Below, in pieces: positions 1-4,223 of a DNA stretch of 6,611 bases. The stretch is from an uncultured Collinsella sp. Lineage in GTDB: Bacteria; Actinomycetota; Coriobacteriia; Coriobacteriales; Coriobacteriaceae. How positions within the stretch are numbered: the first letter of the stretch is position 1; every line of letters begins with the position of its first letter. Location: assembly GCA_938036665.1 (NCBI GenBank), contig CALHWR010000081.1:1-6611 (forward strand), given 5' to 3'. The notes beneath the pieces are model-generated. The model saw only the letters and a list, made by a program, of their open reading frames with translations. It ran no database searches and was not told where the DNA came from. Both the position numbers and the translations under genes were made by a program.

Positions 1-15
1 ACGCGCATAAAGAGA

Positions 16-49
16 GCCTCCCATTTCTCATGTCCAAGAAATGGGAGGC
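16..49 (-). terminator. Perfect 13-bp hairpin, probable terminator of the minus-strand regulator gene
   Basis: GCCTCCCATTTCT (16-28) and AGAAATGGGAGGC (37-49) are exact reverse complements around an 8-nt loop. Read on the minus strand the stem is followed by TCTCTTTATG, a moderately T-rich tail. On the plus strand there is no T tract after it. It lies about 70 nt beyond the stop codon of the regulator at 121. A Rho-independent terminator for that gene, or one shared with an unseen convergent gene to the left, is the simplest reading. The imperfect T tract and the distance from the stop keep this tentative. Confidence 0.55.
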
Positions 50-96
50 AGTTCAGTGCGAGCTGCAGGGTCTTTTGTCAGGTGACGAATCGCTTG

Positions 97-115
97 TGGA
101 GCCGCGCTCCATTTT
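97..115 (+). terminator. Small hairpin with T4 tail, weak terminator candidate
   Basis: TGGAGC (97-102) pairs with GCTCCA (106-111) over a 3-nt loop, and TTTT follows at 112-115 on the plus strand. This is the form of a short Rho-independent terminator for a rightward gene lying left of the window, convergent with the regulator that ends at 121. The stem is only 6 bp and no rightward gene is visible in bases 1-96, so it may be chance. Confidence 0.25.
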
Positions 116-120
116 GCTCG

Positions 121-777
121 TTAGCCCTCCTTGCGGACTTTTTGCAGGTAGCGGTACACGCTGGGCTCCGAGATGCCCAGCGCGGTGGCGGCGCAGGCCA
201 CGGCGCCCTTGAGCATGAACACCCCGTTGCCGTTGAGGTGGCGAATGACGTCCACGCGGTCGCTCTGACCAAGCGACGCTACATCCAGCCCGCGCGCGCT
301 CAGCAACTCGGCAATGCTGCGGTCGATGAGCTCCTGGGTGGACTCCGAAAGGCTTTCGACCTCGATAGGGGCGGGCTCCGTGCGCGTCGGCGCTGCGTCG
401 AAGCACGCCATGAGCTGCTGCGCCATGGCGTTGATGGAGCGTACGGTCGAGAGGTCGGTGTTGACGCAGAGCATACCGACGATCTCGTCATTTTCGCGGA
501 TAAAGAACGTCGCGGACTCCAACGTCTTGCCACCGGCACCGCGCCCCTCGTAGCCCGTAATAAACGGCAGGTCGCGATACTTGGGGTCGTGCATGATCTT
601 GAGCGCCAGATCGGTGGCGGGACCGCCGACCTTGCGGCCGCTCACGATGCCGTTGCGAATATCGACGATGGCGTGGTCGGGATCCGAGAAATCGTGCAGG
701 ACGATCTCGCTGTTCTTACCGAGTATCTGCTCCAGGAAATCGACCATCGGCAAAAAGCGACGTACGGTCTCGTTCAC
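121..777 (-). CDS. YheO-family transcriptional regulator (PAS_6 sensor + HTH_22)
   Basis: Cytoplasmic DNA-binding regulator of the YheO/DauR type, 218 residues, close to the usual length for the family. Residues about 5-115 form the PAS_6 (YheO-like) sensor part, with the recognisable stretch HDFSDPDHAIVDIRNG near 28-43 and SGRKVGGPATD near 46-56. Residues about 145-216 form the HTH_22 domain: NGNGVFMLKGAV (183-193 region) leads into a helix-turn-helix ending in GISEPSVYRYLQKV. There is no signal peptide or membrane segment. Start choice: AAAGGAG (784-790, read on the minus strand) lies 6 nt before a GTG at 775-777. An in-frame TTG at 781-783 touches the Shine-Dalgarno sequence directly and is a poor start. 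The gene is divergent from the permease across about 350 bp, which suggests it controls the permease/ssnA/ygfK side and perhaps itself. Its ligand is unknown; a purine or purine-derived metabolite would fit the neighbours, by inference only. Confidence 0.9.
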   Translation of the reverse strand: MNETVRRFLPMVDFLEQILGKNSEIVLHDFSDPDHAIVDIRNGIVSGRKVGGPATDLALKIMHDPKYRDLPFITGYEGRGAGGKTLESATFFIRENDEIVGMLCVNTDLSTVRSINAMAQQLMACFDAAPTRTEPAPIEVESLSESTQELIDRSIAELLSARGLDVASLGQSDRVDVIRHLNGNGVFMLKGAVACAATALGISEPSVYRYLQKVRKEG

Positions 778-783
778 GGGCAA

Positions 784-790
784 CTCCTTT
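784..790 (-). promoter_or_regulatory. Shine-Dalgarno that fixes the regulator's GTG start
   Basis: AAAGGAG on the minus strand is separated by TTGCCC (6 nt) from GTG at 775-777. With the alternative TTG at 781-783 the spacing would be zero. This decides for the GTG start and a protein two residues shorter than the longest open frame. Confidence 0.7.
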
Positions 791-1012
791 GGGTGAAATC
801 GGAAGGTTCATAACAATTTTTTCTCATGGTAACACGCTACTCTTCATCTCGTATATCCGCAGGTACATTGCGTAATACAGACGAACGGTAGGAATTTGGC
901 GGTAAACGGTTGACCAAAAGAAAAGTTAGATGTTATTTTGACCAGACACTTTCCTGACCTGCGGAAATGCATTATCTCAGCTGAAGAATAGTCTGATAAC
1001 AAAAAATTATTA

Positions 1013-1041
1013 TTGAGAATGAGAATCATCTTTAATACGAT
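1013..1041 (+). promoter_or_regulatory. Sigma70-type promoter for the permease (operon)
   Basis: TTGAGA (1013-1018, 5 of 6 to TTGACA), a 17-bp spacer, then TACGAT (1036-1041, 4 of 6 to TATAAT). The A/T-only run AAAAAATTATTATT-like tract at 1001-1012 directly upstream could act as an UP element. A start near 1048 is predicted, giving a leader of about 80 nt before the ATG at 1128. This is the best promoter in the window and points at the permease. No comparably good promoter is seen before ssnA or ygfK, so those genes may depend on it. Confidence 0.55.
1015..1033. promoter_or_regulatory. Fur-box-like element overlapping the permease promoter
   Basis: GAGAATGAGAATCATCTTT matches the classical 19-bp Fur consensus GATAATGATAATCATTATC at 14 of 19 positions by eye. 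It reads as two GAGAAT hexamers followed by an inverted ATCTT-like half. It begins inside the -35 hexamer and fills most of the spacer, so a bound Fur/DtxR-like protein would block RNA polymerase. Binding is an inference; A/T-rich promoter DNA can resemble such boxes. Confidence 0.4.
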
Positions 1042-1127
1042 ATGCAACGAAGGCACAACCTCAACCCCGCACTGCGTCACAATAGAGCGTTAGATGCGAA
1101 ACAACTATTTCGAGGATTGGTGGTCAA

Positions 1128-2522
1128 ATGACCCAGGAGACGGTTACGAACGGCACTGAAGCCCTGTTCACTCGTGAAGGCATGCCTCCCGTTAAGGAAA
1201 TGATCCCGTGTGCCCTTCAGCACGTACTGGCTTCGTTTGCCGGTATCATCACCCCGGCTGTCATCATGGCCGGCGTCTACGGCTTTAATAGCCAGCAGAG
1301 CACCGACATCATTCAGGTTGCGCTCATTCTTTCGGCAATCGACACGGCCCTTCAGGCCTTCGCTCCCTTCCGCCGCATCGGCGGCGGCCTGCCCATCGTC
1401 ATGGGCGTCTCGTTCGCGTTCCTGCCGGCCCTGCAGGCCATGGGTGCCTCGGGCTTTAGCTTTGGTGCGCTGCTGGGCGGCGAGATTGTCGGCGGTGCCG
1501 TCGCGGTCCTCTTTGGTCTGGCCTACAGCAAGATTAAGTGGCTGTTCCCGCCCGTCGTGACCGGTACGGTCATCTTCTCCATCGGCGTTTCGCTGTATCC
1601 CACGGCCGTCAAGTACATGGCCGGCGGCATGGGCACGCCGCTGTGGGGCACCCCGCAGGCCTGGTGCGTCGCTCTTATCACCTTCGCAGTGGTCTTTGCG
1701 CTCGCCAACTTTGGCAAGGGCACGCTCAAGCTGGGCTCCGTGTTCTTTGGCATGATCGTTGGCATGATCGTCTCCATCCCCTTCGGCATGATCGACTTCT
1801 CCAGCGTCGCCACCGCTCAGGTCTTCGCCCTTCCCAAGCTCATGCCCTACGCGCTCGAGTTTGATCCCGAGGTCTGCATTACCCTCGCCGTCGTGTTCCC
1901 CATGGTTGCCATCCAGGTTATCGGTGACGTCTCCGCCGCCTGCCTGGGCTCCATCGACCGTATGCCCACCGAGCGCGAGCTCTCCGGCGCTATCGTGTCC
2001 CAGGGCCTCACTTCTATGGTCGGCGGCCTGCTGGGCGGTCTTCCCACCAGCGCCCTTGGCCAGAACGTGGGCATCATCTGCTCCAACAAGGTCGTCAACA
2101 AGTGGGTCTTTGTGATCATCGCGGCCGTCTTTGCCATTGCCGGTCTGTTCCCGCAGCTCTCTGCCGTCCTTTCCGCTATCCCGCAGCCCGTCATCGGCGG
2201 CGCGACCGTCGGCGTCTTTGGCACCATCACCATGAATGGCGTGCGCATGTTCACCCGCGAGGGCCTCACGCAGCGCACTACCACCATCGTCGGCACCTCC
2301 GTCGTCTTTGGCCTGGGTATCTGGATGGCCAGCGGTTGCCTTGCCGGCGAGGGTATGCCCGCCTGGGTGTCCACCGTCATCGGCTCCAATGCCGTAACCC
2401 CCACCGCAATCATGGCCATTGTCCTTAATCTGATCCTTCCGCAGACGCCGGTCGTGGCTCAGCACATCGATGCCGCCAAGGACGCTGCCGTGGATCTGGT
2501 CTTGCCCGAGAGCAAGAAGTAA
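1128..2522 (+). CDS. NCS2 family purine/pyrimidine permease (uracil-xanthine permease type)
   Basis: Inner-membrane transporter of 464 residues, typical length for the nucleobase-cation symporter-2 (NAT/NCS2) family, with hydrophobic segments throughout from about residue 25 to 440, compatible with 12-14 helices. Family marks seen: QHVLASFAG at 31-39 (the TM1 QH motif), the TM8 region QVIGD at 263-267, and the signature QNVGIICSNK at 312-321. The likely job is uptake of a purine such as xanthine or urate, as it precedes ssnA and ygfK on the same strand; the substrate cannot be told from sequence. Oddity: E. coli XanQ has Glu272 and Asp304 at the TM8 and TM9 sites, while this protein has Gln263 and Gln292. 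The start ATG has GAGG at 1112-1115 (12 nt away) and a closer GGTGG at 1119-1123. A 5-bp stem, CGAAA/TTTCG (1097-1101/1108-1112), touches the upstream part of the ribosome site. The tail after about 440 is short and polar. Confidence 0.93.
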   Translation: MTQETVTNGTEALFTREGMPPVKEMIPCALQHVLASFAGIITPAVIMAGVYGFNSQQSTDIIQVALILSAIDTALQAFAPFRRIGGGLPIVMGVSFAFLPALQAMGASGFSFGALLGGEIVGGAVAVLFGLAYSKIKWLFPPVVTGTVIFSIGVSLYPTAVKYMAGGMGTPLWGTPQAWCVALITFAVVFALANFGKGTLKLGSVFFGMIVGMIVSIPFGMIDFSSVATAQVFALPKLMPYALEFDPEVCITLAVVFPMVAIQVIGDVSAACLGSIDRMPTERELSGAIVSQGLTSMVGGLLGGLPTSALGQNVGIICSNKVVNKWVFVIIAAVFAIAGLFPQLSAVLSAIPQPVIGGATVGVFGTITMNGVRMFTREGLTQRTTTIVGTSVVFGLGIWMASGCLAGEGMPAWVSTVIGSNAVTPTAIMAIVLNLILPQTPVVAQHIDAAKDAAVDLVLPESKK

Positions 2523-2538
2523 CCAATTCGGTGCTATT

Positions 2539-2570
2539 CGTCGGCGGACGTATCGCCTCGTCCGCCGACG
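2539..2570 (+). terminator. Strong 12-bp hairpin 16 nt after the permease stop
   Basis: CGTCGGCGGACG (2539-2550) and CGTCCGCCGACG (2559-2570) pair perfectly around the 8-nt loop TATCGCCT. No T tract follows, so it is not a textbook Rho-independent terminator; it could be a weak terminator, a 3'-end stabiliser or a processing site that lets transcription continue into ssnA. A near-twin lies after ssnA at 4091-4124. Confidence 0.5.
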
Positions 2571-2573
2571 CCA

Positions 2574-2618
2574 TGCGGCGATAGGCCGCACTTCAAAGGG
2601 CTTGCCCCTTTGGTGAAG
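2574..2618 (+). other. Two further tandem stem-loops in the permease-ssnA gap
   Basis: TGCGGC (2574-2579) pairs with GCCGCA (2585-2590) over a 5-nt loop. Then AAAGGG (2595-2600) pairs with CCCTTT (2606-2611), and CTTC (2591-2594) can pair with GAAG (2615-2618) with a 3-nt bulge on the 3' side. With the 2539-2570 hairpin they make a chain of three stem-loops. Function is unknown. In GC-rich DNA short stems arise easily, so only the first hairpin is individually striking. Confidence 0.3.
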
Positions 2619-2675
2619 CGTTGACGGGAGAGGGCCCGTTTCCGGTGTAGGCCGGCGCTTCGCACTTCCGCTATG

Positions 2676-2701
2676 TCAGAGGTGTCAAACCCCGCCTCTG
2701 A
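2676..2701 (+). other. Hairpin just upstream of the ssnA ribosome-binding site
   Basis: TCAGAGG (2676-2682) pairs with CCTCTGA (2695-2701), 7 bp, around a 12-nt loop. The stem ends 5 nt before the ssnA Shine-Dalgarno sequence (AAGGGAG, 2707-2713). It could shape translation initiation or protect a processed 5' end; the sequence alone does not say which. Confidence 0.3.
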
Positions 2702-2718
2702 TGTTGAAGGGAGCATTC

Positions 2719-4074
2719 ATGCTTCTGGTCGCTAACGGTTCTGTCTTTACCCGCAATTCTCAGACCCCGTTCATTCCCAACGGTGCGGTCGCCATTGACG
2801 GAGATACGATCGTCGAAGTAGGCCCCGAGCGCGAGCTCAAGGCCAAGTACCCGGATGCCGAGTACGTCGACGCCCAGGGCAACCTCATCATGCCCGGACT
2901 CATCAACTGCCACACCCACATCTACTCGGGTCTGGCCCGCGGCCTTGCCATTAAGGGCTGCAACCCCACCAACTTCCTGGAGAATCTTGAGCAGCAGTGG
3001 TGGAAGATCGATGACAACCTGACGCTCGACGGCACCAAGGCCAGCGCCTATGCCACGATTCTTGACTCCATCCGCGATGGCGTCACAACGATCTTCGATC
3101 ACCACGCGAGCTTCTGCGAGATCCCAGGCAGCCTCTTTACCATTAAGGATGCAGCTCAGGAGCTGGGCATGCGTTCGTGCCTGTGCTACGAGGTCTCCGA
3201 CCGCCGCGGTCAGGAAAAATGCGACCAGGCCATTGCCGAGAACGCCGAGTTTGCCCAGTGGGCCGCCAAGGAGCGTCGCGATAACGACAACCACATGATC
3301 GCCGCCATGTTTGGCGGTCACGCCACCTTTACGCTTTCGGACGAGACCATGGACAAGATGGCCGAGGCCAACAACGGTCTGACCGGCTTCCACATCCATG
3401 TGTGCGAGGGCATGAATGACGTGTGGGACTCCCGCCTCAACCGCGGTGGCATCAGCCCCGTCGAGCGCCTGCTGCAGCACAACCTGCTGGGTCCCGACAC
3501 CATGCTCGGCCACTGCATCCACGTGACGCCTGCCGAGATGGATATCGTCAAGGAGTCCGGTACCTGGCTCGTCAACAACCCCGAATCCAATATGGGCAAC
3601 GCCGTGGGCTGCGCCCCCGTGCTCGAGTTCTTCCGCCGCGGCATCCCCGTGTGCATGGGCACCGACGCCTACACTCACGATATGCTCGAGAGCCTCAAGG
3701 TCTTCCTGATCATTCAGCGCCACAACGCCGCCATGCCCAACGTGGGCTGGTGCGAGGCCATGACCATGCTGTTCGAGAACAACGCCAAGATGGCGAGCAA
3801 GTACTTCGACCGCAAGCTCGGTGTGCTCGAGGCCGGCGCTGCCGCCGACGTCATCGTTATGGACTACAAGCCCTTTACGCCGCTGAGCGAGGAGAACATC
3901 GACGGCCACATGCTCTTTGGCATGATGGGCAAAAACTGCCGCACCACCATCATCAACGGCCGCGTCCTGTACAAGGATCGCGAGTTCGTTGGCATTGATG
4001 AGGACAAGATCAACGCGTGGACCATGGCTGAGTCCAAGAAGCTCTGGAGCACGCTCAACGATCGCGCCTACTAA
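2719..4074 (+). CDS. ssnA: SsnA, amidohydrolase-superfamily aminohydrolase of anaerobic purine catabolism
   Basis: Cytoplasmic metal-dependent hydrolase of 451 residues, close to E. coli SsnA (about 440). The N-terminal strand region (1-58) leads to MPGLINCHTHIYSG at 58-71, whose His65 and His67 are the usual metal ligands of the ATZ/TRZ/guanine deaminase type. Further expected ligands or catalytic residues are His227 and Glu230 in HIHVCEG, His265 in GHCIHV and Asp316 in GTDAYTHD. NPESNMGNAVGCAPV at 287-301 is also family-typical. The end returns to the small composite domain with ADVIVMDY (376-383) and IINGRVLYKD (411-420). Start choice: AAGGGAG (2707-2713) is 5 nt before ATG 2719; the in-frame ATG at 2701 lies upstream of that site and within a hairpin. 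It sits between a purine-type permease and ygfK, as in known urate/purine degradation clusters, where ssnA has been found necessary for anaerobic urate use. Its exact substrate is not deducible here. All expected active-site residues are present, so it should be functional. Confidence 0.93.
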   Translation: MLLVANGSVFTRNSQTPFIPNGAVAIDGDTIVEVGPERELKAKYPDAEYVDAQGNLIMPGLINCHTHIYSGLARGLAIKGCNPTNFLENLEQQWWKIDDNLTLDGTKASAYATILDSIRDGVTTIFDHHASFCEIPGSLFTIKDAAQELGMRSCLCYEVSDRRGQEKCDQAIAENAEFAQWAAKERRDNDNHMIAAMFGGHATFTLSDETMDKMAEANNGLTGFHIHVCEGMNDVWDSRLNRGGISPVERLLQHNLLGPDTMLGHCIHVTPAEMDIVKESGTWLVNNPESNMGNAVGCAPVLEFFRRGIPVCMGTDAYTHDMLESLKVFLIIQRHNAAMPNVGWCEAMTMLFENNAKMASKYFDRKLGVLEAGAAADVIVMDYKPFTPLSEENIDGHMLFGMMGKNCRTTIINGRVLYKDREFVGIDEDKINAWTMAESKKLWSTLNDRAY

Positions 4075-4223
4075 TTCACAAGTAGTTTCGCGCGCGTCGG
4101 ATGTTTCGCCGCATCCGACGCGCGTATAGGCGGCCTCCGCGGGGTCGCCGGCGCTGTGCTAGCGCTACACCGTATTTGCGCCCGCCGCGCGGTCTCGCCG
4201 GGCGTTACAGAGAGGAGCTCACT
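4075..4223 (+). other. Structured GC-rich gap between ssnA and ygfK
   Basis: 149 bp without a credible gene. After the strong hairpin at 4091-4124 come a small GCGG/CCGC stem (4130-4140), the 8-bp palindrome TAGCGCTA (4160-4167) and CGCCCG/CGGGCG (4179-4184/4199-4204). The ygfK ribosome site AGAGGAG lies at 4211-4217. No convincing promoter is seen, which favours read-through from upstream. Length and high folding potential resemble the permease-ssnA gap. Confidence 0.4.
4091..4124 (+). terminator. Strong 13-bp hairpin 16 nt after the ssnA stop
   Basis: CGCGCGTCGGATG (4091-4103) and CATCCGACGCGCG (4112-4124) are perfect complements with an 8-nt loop, TTTCGCCG. As with the hairpin after the permease there is no T tract. 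The shared distance from the stop codon (16 nt), stem size, CGTCGG in the 5' arm and T(A/T)TCGCC loop suggest one recurring element, acting as a partial terminator or mRNA stabiliser between cistrons. Confidence 0.5.

Larger units (their letters stand above)
778..1127. promoter_or_regulatory. AT-rich divergent intergenic control region
   Basis: About 350 bp between the start codons of the regulator and the permease, visibly richer in A/T than the flanking genes. No credible gene was found in it. Its right third carries the permease promoter and a Fur-like box, described separately. Its middle (884-960) carries short repeats: AACGGT at 884-889 and 905-910, and TGACC at 911-915, 939-943 and 955-959. 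The 8-bp palindrome TCAGCTGA sits at 977-984. A promoter for the regulator must lie here, but I see only a weak -10-like TGTTAT (minus strand, 810-815) with no good -35 partner. Confidence 0.6.

Noticed and set aside
82..813. 243-codon open frame on the plus strand
   Set aside because: It is antisense to the YheO-like regulator, which has clear PAS_6 and HTH_22 sequence and a good ribosome site.
844..1080. 78-codon minus-strand frame in the divergent intergenic region
   Set aside because: It starts with GTG without a Shine-Dalgarno sequence, runs through the promoter and repeats, and shows no recognisable protein features.
1048..1127. Purine riboswitch in the permease leader
   Set aside because: The roughly 80-nt leader shows none of the conserved purine-aptamer core or loop-loop sequences, and only a 5-bp hairpin at 1097-1112.
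1077..2591. 504-codon open frame on the minus strand
   Set aside because: It is antisense to the clear NCS2 permease. Its product is a Gly/Asp/His/Ala-rich low-information sequence with no recognisable domain, as expected from GC-rich third positions read backwards.
2701..2718. Upstream in-frame ATG for ssnA
   Set aside because: It precedes the Shine-Dalgarno sequence at 2707-2713, which serves ATG 2719.
2671..3909. 412-codon open frame on the minus strand
   Set aside because: It lies opposite ssnA, whose active-site motifs are intact, and is His/Val/Gly-rich with no family features.
4101..4223. Upstream in-frame ATG extension of ygfK (41 residues)
   Set aside because: The ATG lies inside the hairpin after ssnA, lacks a ribosome site, and codes for an Arg/Pro-rich stretch. 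ATG 4224 has AGAGGAG at 6 nt and the expected YgfK N-terminus.
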